The notes: generated by a model from the letters alone, not told the origin. 64,000 bases of DNA from Saprospiraceae bacterium (GCA_028282725.1 JANQHF010000008.1:25983-89982), one strand, 5' to 3'; positions 16,068-25,459 are shown, numbered from the stretch's first letter. Program-made: numbers and translations.

Positions 16068-17358
16068 TCAATCCGGGGGATCGATTCAGAAACTCATTGT
16101 ACAAGAGGGTGTGTCTGCTTTCGATCGGAATCGTCCATCCTTTGATAAAAAGATGTGTAATATTTGTTTTCATTTCAAACGGATCACCTGTTGCAACAAA
16201 TAAATTGGCAACTTTTCCCTTTTCGATACTACCATACTTGTCAGCCACGCCGAATATTTCCGCTGGATTTATAGTGATCGATTTTAAGGCTTCCTCAATG
16301 CCCATCCCATAGGTAGCGGCGAACCCGGCGTTAAAAGGTAGGTTTCTCACATTTTCACTGTCATTGGTTCGCAGGGCCACTTTAACTCCTGCCTGCGCCA
16401 TGATGCCGGCATTTCTGTATGCGATATCATACTTATCTTCTTCCCTGCCAGGTGTGGACAGAACGGGTCCTGTTACGACCGGGATACCTGCTTTGGCGAT
16501 TTTATCAGCCACCTTGTATCCTTCAGATACTCCACATAGAATCGCCTTGATTCCTTTTTTCTCGATCCAGGCAAGGGCGGACTCAATATCTTTGTCTTTA
16601 TTGACATTGATCATTAAAGGAATTTTTCCTCTCACGACGGGCAACAAAGCGTCCATTTCTGGCTGGTACTTCATTGAAGATTTGGATTGACCTGTGCTGG
16701 CGCTATCTATTTTATGGTATAGAGTGAGTTCTTCCCAGATCTTATCAATCTTTTTTGTGGCCTTCTCTTGCTCTTTCTTAATATCTTCTTCTGAGCGCCG
16801 GTCCCATCTTCCTCTTTTTCCGGATGCGGGAAAATTCATGACCACGGCTCTGAATCCTGCATCCATTTGATTTGGAGTATATCCCGTCAAATCAATCAAG
16901 CTGGCAGTTCCGGGAAAAAGCCCCCCCATGGGATGTACAATAACAGATGTCACACCATTAACCCGGGTCACCGGAATTGCAACGGCATTCGGATTTACGG
17001 CAGTCAATGCGTCCATATGGGGAATCAAGTCACCAATTTCATTGTAGTCATTGGTCAGAGAGACTGATCCGACTTCTGATAATGCAAGAGTAGTCCCACC
17101 GTCTATGAATCCGGGGTAGATATGATGATCTGTACAATCCACAATTTTGGCACCTGCAGGGGATGTTAGGTTGCTCCCAATGTCAGCAATCATTCCATCC
17201 CGGATCAGGACGTCCGTTGCATTCATTGTGCCATTGGTAATCGTATGAACAGTAGCATTCTTTAAAAGAACCGTTTCATATGTCGATTTAGCGATCTGTT
17301 GGCCATGAGAAGAATAGACCAAAAAAAGGAAAATATAAATACTCAATTTCTTCGTCAT
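16060..17358 (-). CDS. Amidohydrolase-family secreted protein A, metal site incomplete
   Basis: A 432-residue secreted protein (signal peptide about 1-20, KLSIYIFLFLVYSSHGQQ) of the amidohydrolase/imidazolonepropionase superfamily. ATG 17358 starts at the signal peptide and leaves a seven-base gap to the upstream gene; the longer frame back to 17469 would overlap it. The beta-sandwich and barrel edges are typical (PGFIDGG, NPAEIFGVADKYGSIEKGK), but the metal-binding HxH that follows PGFID in active members is replaced by GGT. The barrel Asp region reads LRTNDSE. It is probably inactive alone. It lies third in a trio of such genes and may form a complex with the intact middle one. Confidence 0.78.
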   Translation of the reverse strand: MTKKLSIYIFLFLVYSSHGQQIAKSTYETVLLKNATVHTITNGTMNATDVLIRDGMIADIGSNLTSPAGAKIVDCTDHHIYPGFIDGGTTLALSEVGSVSLTNDYNEIGDLIPHMDALTAVNPNAVAIPVTRVNGVTSVIVHPMGGLFPGTASLIDLTGYTPNQMDAGFRAVVMNFPASGKRGRWDRRSEEDIKKEQEKATKKIDKIWEELTLYHKIDSASTGQSKSSMKYQPEMDALLPVVRGKIPLMINVNKDKDIESALAWIEKKGIKAILCGVSEGYKVADKIAKAGIPVVTGPVLSTPGREEDKYDIAYRNAGIMAQAGVKVALRTNDSENVRNLPFNAGFAATYGMGIEEALKSITINPAEIFGVADKYGSIEKGKVANLFVATGDPFEMKTNITHLFIKGWTIPIESRHTLLYNEFLNRSPGLND

Positions 17359-17365
17359 GATCTTT

Positions 17366-18718
17366 TTATTTACGGTCAATGAAAAATTCAAAAAGGCCCT
17401 GCATACACCTGTCTTCCTCACTATATGAGTGATCGACAAATGTGGAAATCTTAGCCTCCGGATCCACATCCATCCTCATATCTTCCGTGTCTCCATTGAT
17501 ATCGAATCGAACGACTCCATCTACGATCGTCACCTGCGGTACAGCATAGATGGATAACGGATGTTTGCTGAAAATTGCAATATCTCCGTCTTTTCCGATT
17601 TCCAATGATCCCACCCTGTCATCAATACCCAATTGGATAGCAGGGTTCAACGTGATCAAGCGCAGTGCTTCGTTATCCGAAAGATCTCCGTATCTCTGAG
17701 TCTTGGCTGCTTCGTGGTAAAGATGCCTGATTAACTCACCTGAATCGGAATTTATGGAAGTCACGACATTATTCCTGGTAAGGATGGCGGCATTATACGC
17801 TGTGGAATAATACACTTCAAATTTATATGCCCACCAATCTGCAAACACCGAGGCACTGGCACCAAATGCCGCAAGCTCGGGAGCCACCTTAAATCCTTCA
17901 TTGACATGCTGGAAACAAATTTTGGATACCCCGTAATCTTCCAGGACGTCCAGGAGCATTAAGATTTCATCGGCCCGGTAGGAATGACAATGGATGATGA
18001 TCTCACCCCTGAGAATATCAGCCATCGTTTCCATTTTCATATCGAATTTGGGTGGTTCCTTTGCTCCATCGGGATCAGTATTGTATCGATCCCACTCAGC
18101 CATGTAGTCCTGCGCTTTTGCAAATCCTTCTCTGAATATTTGCTCGACACCCATTCTCGTTCTTGGGACGATTCTTCGTCCTTCACCGTGCACCCTCATC
18201 GGGTTTTCGCCGAGGGCGAATTTTATGGTGCGAGGAGCACCTGCCATTTTCATGTCCTCCGGATCAATAGACCCAAATCTGTGTTTGATCGTCTCACATT
18301 GTCCACCGACGGCATTGGCAGACCCGTGCATGGCATGTGAAGCAGTCACACCTCCTGCCAGTGCCCGGTATATCGATATGGCAAACGGATTGATCGCATC
18401 CCCCACGAAGACGTCAGAAGTATTCGGATCTGTACCTTCGTTGACCACATCTATGCCGATATGTGAATGCGCATCGATAATGCCGGGCATTACAAATTGC
18501 CCTGTGGCATCTATTGTATGTATGCCTTCGACGGATATATTTTTTCCAATTCGTCTGATGATGCCATCGCGTATCAGAACGTCGGAATTTTCTTTCACAC
18601 CATCTGTGATGGTGATTACCGTTCCGTTTTTGATCAGAACATCACCTTTTTCGATCTGAGCGGGAAGGATGGTTGCCAGAGTGAAAGAAAAGATGAATAG
18701 CAAAATGATATTTTTCAT
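17366..18718 (-). CDS. Amidohydrolase-family secreted protein B, complete metal site
   Basis: A 450-residue secreted amidohydrolase (signal peptide 1-20, ending LPAQ). It keeps the metal centre: HSH in MPGIIDAHSHIGID (H84, H86), a barrel His in EIIIHCHSYRAD, another in ICFQHVNEG and the final Asp in SINSDSGELIRH. The C-terminal NPAIQLGIDDRVGSLEIGKDGDIAIF is the standard end of the fold. It should hydrolyse a C-N bond, perhaps in an imidazolone, dipeptide or cyclic amide, in the periplasm; the substrate cannot be read. It is the middle gene of three related ones, with 24 bases to the gene before and seven to the gene after. Confidence 0.85.
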   Translation of the reverse strand: MKNIILLFIFSFTLATILPAQIEKGDVLIKNGTVITITDGVKENSDVLIRDGIIRRIGKNISVEGIHTIDATGQFVMPGIIDAHSHIGIDVVNEGTDPNTSDVFVGDAINPFAISIYRALAGGVTASHAMHGSANAVGGQCETIKHRFGSIDPEDMKMAGAPRTIKFALGENPMRVHGEGRRIVPRTRMGVEQIFREGFAKAQDYMAEWDRYNTDPDGAKEPPKFDMKMETMADILRGEIIIHCHSYRADEILMLLDVLEDYGVSKICFQHVNEGFKVAPELAAFGASASVFADWWAYKFEVYYSTAYNAAILTRNNVVTSINSDSGELIRHLYHEAAKTQRYGDLSDNEALRLITLNPAIQLGIDDRVGSLEIGKDGDIAIFSKHPLSIYAVPQVTIVDGVVRFDINGDTEDMRMDVDPEAKISTFVDHSYSEEDRCMQGLFEFFIDRK

Positions 18719-18742
18719 TGTATATTTTTTTAGTGCTAAGAA

Positions 18743-20515
18743 TTATTCAGGATTGTCCTTTTGGCCGGTGATCTCAAAACTTCCGAAGTCTCCCACATCC
18801 ACGGTTCCTTCAAATGTATCTCCGTCAAAGGTCAATTCGTTATCCAGGGTAATATTCATTCCACCTACCGGCGGGCTGTAACTAAAAGAGGCAACATTTC
18901 CATTCATGTCGATGTCAGATACGGATACCGTTTCATCCGGCATTTGACTGTTTGTCAATTCGACATCATAGGAATCGCCATTTTTGGTAAATGTCATGGT
19001 ACCGGAACTTGTCATGCCTGGCACTTCAATTGTATAGGACCATGACCCACTAATGTCAACCGGCTCTTCACCTTCCTCTCCTGATTTCTTCTTCTTTTCC
19101 TTTATCTCGTACTCATGTATCTGTCCGTCGATAACAACGTATTTAATCTTCGCTTCATCATCAAAAATGGATTTTGTGGAAAGGACGACATTCCCTATTT
19201 TTCCACTTTCCAGTGTTCCGGCGGTCTCTGAAATGTTCAACACATCTGCGGCTTCCGTCGTTAGAGCAGCCAGCGCATCATCTTCTGAAAGTCCATCCTT
19301 GACCATTCTTCGCAGATTGGTATGTACGTCTTTTGCCTTAGTCTCCAGGTAAGAAAAAGACACAGGAACGTCACTTGATCTCAGTGTCTTGGCCTGTCCG
19401 ACATATCTTGCTATGGCAGCCTTTTTCCTTTCCTTTAGCTGTTTGCTTTTTTCATCTTCTTCTTTTTCCATTTTTTTCTCCGGTTCTGCTTTGGAAGTTT
19501 CGGGTGGAGCCTCATTAGTCTCAGCCTGGGCTGTTTGTTCTGCGGGTTCAGCTTCTTTCACTTCTGTTTCTTTCTTTTCCTCTTTCCCCTTCTTCTTGTC
19601 TTCCTTTTCTGCTTTGGGCAGATCGAGTGACAAAAGAACCCTTGCGTTGCTCTTTTTGGTCCGATCCAAAATCCTGTCGATATCACGAGCTTCTGAGATG
19701 ACCAGATCAAAATTCAATTCCTTTTGAAGCTGAAGGGTTCGTGCCACATCGCGATGTTTTTCAGCCACAAAGAATACGGGCATTTTTTTCTCCAGCACCG
19801 CAAATAAAGCAGATGTAGCAGCATCCGGACTGGGTCGCTTTTTATTTTGAGGATTGGATTTATATGCCTGTGCGTGATGATGACTTAATTCAGCATTCCG
19901 ATATAGTTCACGCCATTTTGACATGATGCCGATCAGTGTAGCAGGGAAGACCCGTCGTGCTGTTTTCCAGGTGGCAAACATGGATTGATCCTTTGACAAT
20001 ACGGCTTCGTGATAGTCTTTTCCATTCAGACTGATGACCGAACCTTTCCCTGGCATCATCCCTCCGTAGGGGACAGAATGGGCGATCGTAAATCCCTCTT
20101 TTCGAAAGTTGGCAATGGTCTTTTCATCTTTCTTATACGCATTGGCAACAGATCGTTCAGGTGTGATACCGGCCACATCATTTGGCGGATACCCGGACCG
20201 CTTCACCTTTGGCGCTTCGTTACTTTCTTTGGGTTTTTCCAATCCGATATAAGATAGGGGCGCAATAAACCCTGCGTAGGCGTGCATGGAGTCACCTTCG
20301 ATAATCTTTGCATCAAAGGGGATGAATACATTGTTTCCAACGGCAGCAATGATTCCATCTTCGATCAGGATGGATCCCAGTATGGCTTCCTGACCGGGTT
20401 GGGAGTGCAATGTCACGTTCTTCAAATAGATTTTATTCGTTACCTGAGGAACGTCCTGGGAAATTCCAACGGTACAAATAAGAAGAAATGCAATGCAATA
20501 AATGATTCGATTCAT
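18743..20515 (-). CDS. Amidohydrolase-family secreted protein C with Lys/Glu-rich insert
   Basis: A 590-residue secreted protein, first of the amidohydrolase trio. Signal peptide 1-20 (LLICTVGISQ). The fold start is AGFIAPLSYIGLE, so the HxH pair of active members is lost. Residues about 301-366 are a low-complexity run of Lys, Glu, Ala and Pro, likely a flexible linker. The frame then returns to the amidohydrolase C-terminus (AADVLNISETAGTLESGKIGNVV) and adds a beta-rich domain of about 100 residues beginning ISGSWSYTIEV, seen on other Bacteroidota peptidases and amidohydrolases. Probably a non-catalytic partner of protein B. Confidence 0.75.
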   Translation of the reverse strand: MNRIIYCIAFLLICTVGISQDVPQVTNKIYLKNVTLHSQPGQEAILGSILIEDGIIAAVGNNVFIPFDAKIIEGDSMHAYAGFIAPLSYIGLEKPKESNEAPKVKRSGYPPNDVAGITPERSVANAYKKDEKTIANFRKEGFTIAHSVPYGGMMPGKGSVISLNGKDYHEAVLSKDQSMFATWKTARRVFPATLIGIMSKWRELYRNAELSHHHAQAYKSNPQNKKRPSPDAATSALFAVLEKKMPVFFVAEKHRDVARTLQLQKELNFDLVISEARDIDRILDRTKKSNARVLLSLDLPKAEKEDKKKGKEEKKETEVKEAEPAEQTAQAETNEAPPETSKAEPEKKMEKEEDEKSKQLKERKKAAIARYVGQAKTLRSSDVPVSFSYLETKAKDVHTNLRRMVKDGLSEDDALAALTTEAADVLNISETAGTLESGKIGNVVLSTKSIFDDEAKIKYVVIDGQIHEYEIKEKKKKSGEEGEEPVDISGSWSYTIEVPGMTSSGTMTFTKNGDSYDVELTNSQMPDETVSVSDIDMNGNVASFSYSPPVGGMNITLDNELTFDGDTFEGTVDVGDFGSFEITGQKDNPE

Positions 20516-20600
20516 AACTCAGATTATTAGGTCAAAAAATTTTCTTTAGAACAGAAAATTATGAGCCGCCAATATAGAAAAATCCTTGATTATTAACGAG

Positions 20601-21146
20601 TTATGCCTGATCTTTCAGTTGGTAGATCTCAGGGAGATCACGACCTAATTCGTCATAATCCAAGCCATATCCTATCACGAATTTGTCGGGAATCCGAAAC
20701 CCGATATAATTGCAGTGAATATCGTGAATCAATGCCGAAGGTTTGAGTAAAAGTGAAGCTACTTTTAATGATGCCGGATTGCTTTTGAGCAGATCCTTTA
20801 TCGCATTTGATAAGGTAAGACCCGTATCGATGATGTCCTCGACTATGAGAACGTCCTTTCCTTCTATGTCAGATTTCAGACCCATGATCTTGGTTATTCT
20901 ACCAGTCGTCGATGTGCCTTCATATGAGGAATACCTGACAAATTCTATAGTCAAAGGAAAATCCAGATGCCGGACCAGATCGGCAGTAAAAATGAATGAA
21001 CCATTCAAAATGCACAAGATGATAGGACTTTTCCCTTGGTAATCTTCATTGATATTACGGGCCAGCTCGATGATCCGTTCCCGGATCTTTTGTTCATCCA
21101 AATAAAGACTAAAGGTTTGGTTGTGCAGGCTGATTTCTTTCCCCAT
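20601..21146 (-). CDS. hpt: Hypoxanthine phosphoribosyltransferase
   Basis: A 181-residue cytoplasmic purine salvage enzyme joining hypoxanthine or guanine to PRPP. The PRPP motif VLIVEDIIDTGLTLSNAI is complete, the flexible-loop residues FVRYSSYEG are present, and the base-binding end KFVIGYGLDYDELGRDLPEIY matches bacterial Hpt. I chose ATG 21146, which comes one base after the stop of the upstream M28 peptidase gene; the frame also opens at a TTG (21155) overlapping that gene. The tight spacing means co-transcription with the peptidase. Confidence 0.93.
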   Translation of the reverse strand: MGKEISLHNQTFSLYLDEQKIRERIIELARNINEDYQGKSPIILCILNGSFIFTADLVRHLDFPLTIEFVRYSSYEGTSTTGRITKIMGLKSDIEGKDVLIVEDIIDTGLTLSNAIKDLLKSNPASLKVASLLLKPSALIHDIHCNYIGFRIPDKFVIGYGLDYDELGRDLPEIYQLKDQA

Positions 21147-21147
21147 A

Positions 21148-22551
21148 TCAGTCAAAACTTAAGCCGTATTTATCCAATAGATAAACCAAAGAAGTAATGG
21201 CTGCCGCTCCTAATTTTAATTCTCTTTCATTGACCACATCGATCCGGTCTGTTTCGGTATGATGAAAGTCAAAATACCTTTGTGAATCAGGTCTGAACCC
21301 CATAAGGAGTCCATTTTGACTCTTCAATGGGTTGATGTCTGCACCAGATCCACCTTTCCAAATGGACAGGTGATATGGTTCCAGGACAGGCTCCCATAGA
21401 GTCAATTGTCGAAAGAGGTTCGCAAAAATGTCGTCATTCGCATCGCATGTAAATCCTCTTGGTGTGAATCCCCCTGCATCTGACTCGATTGCAGCCATGT
21501 GAAATTCGTTGTTTTGATTGGAAGCAGCAGCGTAGGCCAGTCCTCCGCCCAATCCATTTTCCTCATTCATAAATAAAACGCAACGCAGTGTATGTCTGGG
21601 ACGATATTCCAATTTTTTCAGGGCATGAAATACTTCCATACTATGGACGCATCCGGCTCCGTCATCATGTGCACCGCCACCCACATCCCAGGAGTCCAGG
21701 TGACCGCCAACCAGGATGATCTTTTCGGGAAAGGTGCTACCCTTTATTTCCGCCACTACATTATATGTTTGTTTTTCCGGCATCACCGTCCTGCAATCCG
21801 TCTCTATATATGCCTGAACGTGATCAGTCGTTAGCATGTCATGAAGTAGATCTGAATCATTGGTGCTAATGGCGACTGCGGGAATTTGGGGAAATCCATC
21901 TCGATACCTCGTAACACCGGTGTGGGGAACGTCATCTTTTGCAGTGGTCAAAGAACGTACGATAGCCGCAATCGCACCAAATTCAGCGGCTACGGATGGG
22001 CCATTGACTCTTTGATCAGCGGCTCCCCCATAGGCATGGAATGTGTTAATATGGGTGGGGTCCATAGGTCTGTTAAAGAATACGATCCTGCCTTGTATGG
22101 TATTCCTTCCCAGGTTTCGAACCTCGTCCAATGTAAAAACTTCAATAATCTCGCCTCGAATTCCTTGTGTCCCCGTACCCACACTATTGCCCAATGCAAG
22201 GCCGCCAATATCAATCGTTTCACCTTTACTGTTGATGATTTGTACAACCTCCTTTTTCCCTCTGGTCCAGTATGGTGCCGTGCACGGTTGCAAGTACACC
22301 GTGTCCGCTATCATTTGTAATTCATCGCGCGTATAGTAAATGGCTTGTTTGGCCTGATCGGATCCAGCCAACCTTCCTCCGATGTTTTCGGAAAGGTGAT
22401 TTAACCAGTCATAACACGCGCCTTCTTTGAGGATGACATCGTGAATACTACGAATAAACAAGGCATCCGTATCGTCCTGACTGGTAGCAGACACGGGTAT
22501 GCTGAAGAACAACCAAATGATGAAGAAATTTCGCATCGGTATTGTGCTCAT
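21148..22551 (-). CDS. M28 family metallopeptidase (carboxypeptidase Q-like)
   Basis: A 467-residue secreted zinc peptidase (signal peptide about 1-24, NFFIIWLFFSIPVSATSQ). A PA-type insert is followed by the M28 catalytic core: LVGGHLDSWDVGGGAHDDGAG (zinc His and bridging Asp), MNEENGLGG (catalytic and zinc Glu), ESDAGG and the final zinc His in FHHTETDRID. The domain order matches plasma glutamate carboxypeptidase (carboxypeptidase Q), a dipeptidase. All five metal ligands are present, so it should be active in the periplasm. It is divergent from the sigma factor gene across a short shared promoter region. Confidence 0.9.
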   Translation of the reverse strand: MSTIPMRNFFIIWLFFSIPVSATSQDDTDALFIRSIHDVILKEGACYDWLNHLSENIGGRLAGSDQAKQAIYYTRDELQMIADTVYLQPCTAPYWTRGKKEVVQIINSKGETIDIGGLALGNSVGTGTQGIRGEIIEVFTLDEVRNLGRNTIQGRIVFFNRPMDPTHINTFHAYGGAADQRVNGPSVAAEFGAIAAIVRSLTTAKDDVPHTGVTRYRDGFPQIPAVAISTNDSDLLHDMLTTDHVQAYIETDCRTVMPEKQTYNVVAEIKGSTFPEKIILVGGHLDSWDVGGGAHDDGAGCVHSMEVFHALKKLEYRPRHTLRCVLFMNEENGLGGGLAYAAASNQNNEFHMAAIESDAGGFTPRGFTCDANDDIFANLFRQLTLWEPVLEPYHLSIWKGGSGADINPLKSQNGLLMGFRPDSQRYFDFHHTETDRIDVVNERELKLGAAAITSLVYLLDKYGLSFD

Positions 22552-22576
22552 AGAAATTGAACAATTATTTAGTCGA

Positions 22577-22599
22577 CAAAAGTAACTTTCTCATCTTTG
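22577..22599. promoter_or_regulatory. Divergent promoter boxes, M28 peptidase / sigma factor
   Basis: On the minus strand 22584-22577 reads TACTTTTG, a full -7 match 26 bases before the peptidase ATG. On the plus strand 22592-22599 reads CATCTTTG, one base off, 19 bases before the sigma factor ATG. The two face away from each other, so use of one may hinder the other. Confidence 0.4.
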
Positions 22600-22617
22600 T
22601 ACGTCTAATAATTAAGT

Positions 22618-23211
22618 ATGTTAAAATTTCTCTTCGCATTGTTGTCCAGAAGCGAGAGAAAAGCGCTTTCTGATGAAGAGGTGGTTCGTGAGTATTTGAA
22701 GACTCAGAGTAACTACTATTTTGAGATTTTGTATGAGCGATATTCCTCTAAGATTTTTGGTAAGTGTCTCACCATTCTGAAGGAGGAAGCTTTGGCCCAG
22801 GACGCAACACAGGAAGTAATGATGAAAGTATTACTCAACCTGTCAAAATTTGGAGGAAAATCGAAATTTTCTACATGGGTGTATTCAATTACGTACAATT
22901 TCTGCATAGACTTTATCAGAAAACGAAAGAAGGATAAGAGCTCATATTATGATGACATAAGTGAGTTTGAAGATATCTCCGAGGAAGTCGATGATAAGGA
23001 GCTTCTTGAAACGAGACTGGATCGCATGAAGGAAATTATGGACAAAATTCCGGTTGATGACAAAAGCATTTTGATGATGAAATACCTCGATGGAATGTCT
23101 ATTCGTGAGATCGGAGATGTTATAGAAAAAACGGAAAGTGCCATTAAAATGAAGATAAAGAGAGCCAAAATGAAATTTGTGCGCATTCACGATAACCTTT
23201 ACACCTCATAA
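22618..23211 (+). CDS. ECF-type RNA polymerase sigma factor
   Basis: A 197-residue sigma-70 family factor of the extracytoplasmic-function group. Region 2 covers about residues 30-100 (YYFEILYERYSSKIFGKCL, then DATQEVMMKVLLNL and KFSTWVYSITYNFCIDFIRK) and region 4 about 130-190 (DDKSILMMKYLDGMSIREIGDVIEKTESAIKMKIKRAKMK). The acidic linker between them is long. There is no obvious transmembrane anti-sigma gene next to it; the following 71-codon gene could encode a small regulator. It is the first gene of a rightward run that goes on to a mechanosensitive channel and DUF3078, suggesting an envelope stress role. Confidence 0.92.
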   Translation: MLKFLFALLSRSERKALSDEEVVREYLKTQSNYYFEILYERYSSKIFGKCLTILKEEALAQDATQEVMMKVLLNLSKFGGKSKFSTWVYSITYNFCIDFIRKRKKDKSSYYDDISEFEDISEEVDDKELLETRLDRMKEIMDKIPVDDKSILMMKYLDGMSIREIGDVIEKTESAIKMKIKRAKMKFVRIHDNLYTS

Positions 23212-23228
23212 ATCTCTAAAACCCAATT

Positions 23229-23444
23229 ATGGAAAAAAATAGTTTTCAGGAATTACAATTAGAAAATGAAGCAAAGTTTGCAAAGGCTTCAACTGAAGTA
23301 AAAAGGAATGTCAGAGAACGCAGGGATATCTGGTCCCTTATCGGAGATCTTTTCGAATTGTATATACCCAGGTTTTTCAGTGCTTTGATAGGTTCCAATG
23401 AATACATTGAACGAACCGGTCTTCAAAATGACGATAAGACATAA
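23229..23444 (+). CDS. Small protein after the sigma factor
   Basis: A 71-residue protein I do not recognise. It is charged at the N-terminus (ENEAKFAKASTEVKRNVRERRD), followed by an amphipathic to hydrophobic stretch (IWSLIGDLFELYIPRFFSALIG) that could lie along a membrane, then a polar tail. It starts 17 bases after the sigma factor stop and ends 25 bases before the channel gene, so it is co-transcribed with both. By position it could be a small anti-sigma factor or channel accessory, but no motif proves this. Confidence 0.6.
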   Translation: MEKNSFQELQLENEAKFAKASTEVKRNVRERRDIWSLIGDLFELYIPRFFSALIGSNEYIERTGLQNDDKT

Positions 23445-23469
23445 TTATGAAATGTAACAACTAAAATTC

Positions 23470-24291
23470 ATGTTAACCGACACCCTTCAACAGTTATTGA
23501 ATCAACTCATAGACTTCGTCCCCAGATTTGTTGGTGCTATCCTGGTAATCATCATCGGTATTATCATTGCCAAAATTGTTGCCGGGATCATTAGAAAGGT
23601 TTTGCAAACAATAAATGTTGACAAATTTGGAGAAAAGCTCAACGAAATTGACTTTGTAAGGAAGGCGAATTTTGCCATCAAGGTGAGTTCAATCTTTTCT
23701 AAGATTGTTTATTACTTTCTCCTGGTATTCTTTCTGGTGGCGGCGTCAGACATCTTGGCGATGCCAGCAATTTCCGATCTCGTTGTAGGACTGTTCAATC
23801 TCATTCCCAAACTGATCGTATCCATCATCTTTCTGATTTTTGGAACAGTCTTGGCCGAAATGATCCGATCTCTCTTAGACACGACATTGAGTTCTCTCGG
23901 GGTTTCTTCGAGTAAGATCATTTCGACTTTTCTATTTTATTTCCTCTTTATAAATGTTGTGATCTTAGCGATTGCTCAGGCCGAAATCAATACAGAGTTT
24001 TTAGAACAGAACATTTCAATTATCATTGCCGGGGGAGTGTTGGCATTTGCAATTGGTTATGGTCTTGCATCCAAGGACATCGTAGGTAACTTTTTATCTT
24101 CCCTGTACACGAAGGATAAGATAAACGTAGGTGATATTATAGAATTGGATGGCGAAAGAGGGCAGGTCACCCAACTGGATAAAACGAGTATAACGATTTC
24201 CACACCTTCCAAAAGGACGGTCTATCCATTGAAATATTTATTGAATAAAAAAGTGTCAATATATTCCGATGATAAGCTATTGGAATCTTAA
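23470..24291 (+). CDS. Small mechanosensitive channel-like protein (TM-helix type)
   Basis: A 273-residue membrane protein with about five helices. The first, FVGAILVIIIGIIIAKIVAGIIRKVL, is the conserved TM-helix unit repeated again near residues 110-135. The last part, FAIGYGLASKDIVGNFLSSLYTKDKINVGDIIELDGERGQV, matches the pore helix and beta domain of MscS, shortened to a minimal form. Such proteins release solutes under membrane tension or act as ion-conducting relatives. It is co-transcribed with the sigma factor and the small gene. Confidence 0.85.
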   Translation: MLTDTLQQLLNQLIDFVPRFVGAILVIIIGIIIAKIVAGIIRKVLQTINVDKFGEKLNEIDFVRKANFAIKVSSIFSKIVYYFLLVFFLVAASDILAMPAISDLVVGLFNLIPKLIVSIIFLIFGTVLAEMIRSLLDTTLSSLGVSSSKIISTFLFYFLFINVVILAIAQAEINTEFLEQNISIIIAGGVLAFAIGYGLASKDIVGNFLSSLYTKDKINVGDIIELDGERGQVTQLDKTSITISTPSKRTVYPLKYLLNKKVSIYSDDKLLES

Positions 24292-24327
24292 GAGACATAT
24301 TTAAATTAATTAATAGAATTCTGTTTT

Positions 24328-25260
24328 ATGAAATTTAAAATTACTTTAATCACCTTATTTTTTGCTCTTTCTTTTGGACAGTCAATTGGTCAGTCTGTGA
24401 TCGAACTAAAAGAGAAAAGGGCAGAAATTGAAGCACTAAAGGCCGAAGTTCAGGCTGAAGTTGATGCTTACCAGGCTGAAATTGACGTCATTGATTCTGA
24501 ACTCGAAATCCTGGGCGGATGGCAAAAAGGCCTTTTAGGTTCAGTTGGCCTAAATTTTGCCAGGCAAAGAAATCTTGCCACCAGTCCTAATCCAAATTCT
24601 TCCACTTCTTCACTGGCAATAGGAGTCAATGCTTATGCTAACAGTATCAGGGAAGACGACTTTTGGAGAAATAAGGCAGTGATTAACCTAGGATGGCAGA
24701 GTCTAGACACCGATACTCAGGATGATGAAAAAGATGGCTTTTTGGATGATCGTACAATTGATCTATTAAATATTTCTTCCTTGTATGGCAGAAAGATCAG
24801 TGAGACATTGGCATTGTCGGGACTGGGTGAGTTGAATTCTTCAATATTTAATTTATTCAACCCAGGTACTGTCGATTTAGGTGCAGGACTGACCTATTCA
24901 CCTAATTCTGATCTCGTGGTAGTAGTTCATCCGATAAATTACCACATTGCTTTTTCAAGAACCGAAGGTGTTTCATCTGAAGGGGCTGGTGGTGCAAAAA
25001 TCAGAGCGGATTATAATCACACTTTTCCCAACGGGCTTGGATGGGCTTCTACTTTGACTTCTTTTATCCCCTATCAAAGTAAGGATCCAACGCTTTTTGA
25101 ATATACCTGGTTGAATTCATTGAATTATACCATTGCCGGGGGAGTTGGACTGAATTTGACGTTGGGATTGAGAAGTTCAGAATTTGAGCGACTCACTCCT
25201 GAATCTTCGAAAACCCAAACATGGTACTCATTTGGAGTTTCTTACGGATTTTCAAAGTAA
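24328..25260 (+). CDS. DUF3078 outer-membrane protein
   Basis: A 310-residue envelope protein. Signal peptide 1-21 (ending SIGQS), then a short coiled coil rich in Glu and Ala (residues about 24-58, ELKEKRAEIEALKAEVQ), then a beta-barrel-like domain of alternating polar and hydrophobic strands. GWQKGLLGSVGLNFAR, FWRNKAVINLGWQSLDTD and the end TWYSFGVSYGFSK match DUF3078, a Bacteroidota outer-membrane family without known function. Last gene of the sigma factor run; a strong terminator follows 117 bases later. Confidence 0.8.
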   Translation: MKFKITLITLFFALSFGQSIGQSVIELKEKRAEIEALKAEVQAEVDAYQAEIDVIDSELEILGGWQKGLLGSVGLNFARQRNLATSPNPNSSTSSLAIGVNAYANSIREDDFWRNKAVINLGWQSLDTDTQDDEKDGFLDDRTIDLLNISSLYGRKISETLALSGLGELNSSIFNLFNPGTVDLGAGLTYSPNSDLVVVVHPINYHIAFSRTEGVSSEGAGGAKIRADYNHTFPNGLGWASTLTSFIPYQSKDPTLFEYTWLNSLNYTIAGGVGLNLTLGLRSSEFERLTPESSKTQTWYSFGVSYGFSK

Positions 25261-25376
25261 CAAATGATATATGTTCGGGTAAACGCTTATTTAATCATTG
25301 AATTCCTAATAAAATTTGGAAACTAAATTTTTGCGTTTACCTTTGAAAGACCGATTTTTCATACGTTGATATCAGA

Positions 25377-25411
25377 GCTCATCCCGAGTAATTGGGATGG
25401 GCTTTTTCTTT
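25377..25411 (+). terminator. Rho-independent terminator after DUF3078
   Basis: GCTCATCCC - GAGTAATT - GGGATGGGC forms a nine-pair stem with one G-T wobble, followed by TTTTTCTTT. It ends the rightward transcript of the sigma factor, channel and DUF3078 genes. Confidence 0.8.
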
Positions 25412-25426
25412 GGATCGAACAGATAA

Positions 25427-25459
25427 GAAAAGGCTGCCATCCATCAATGATAACAGCCT
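25427..25459 (-). terminator. Possible terminator of the TPR gene
   Basis: On the minus strand AGGCTG and CAGCCT pair around a 17-base loop, followed by TTTCTTA. The stem is short and the loop large, so this is a weak candidate. It lies 51 bases after the TPR gene stop, in the right orientation. Confidence 0.45.
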
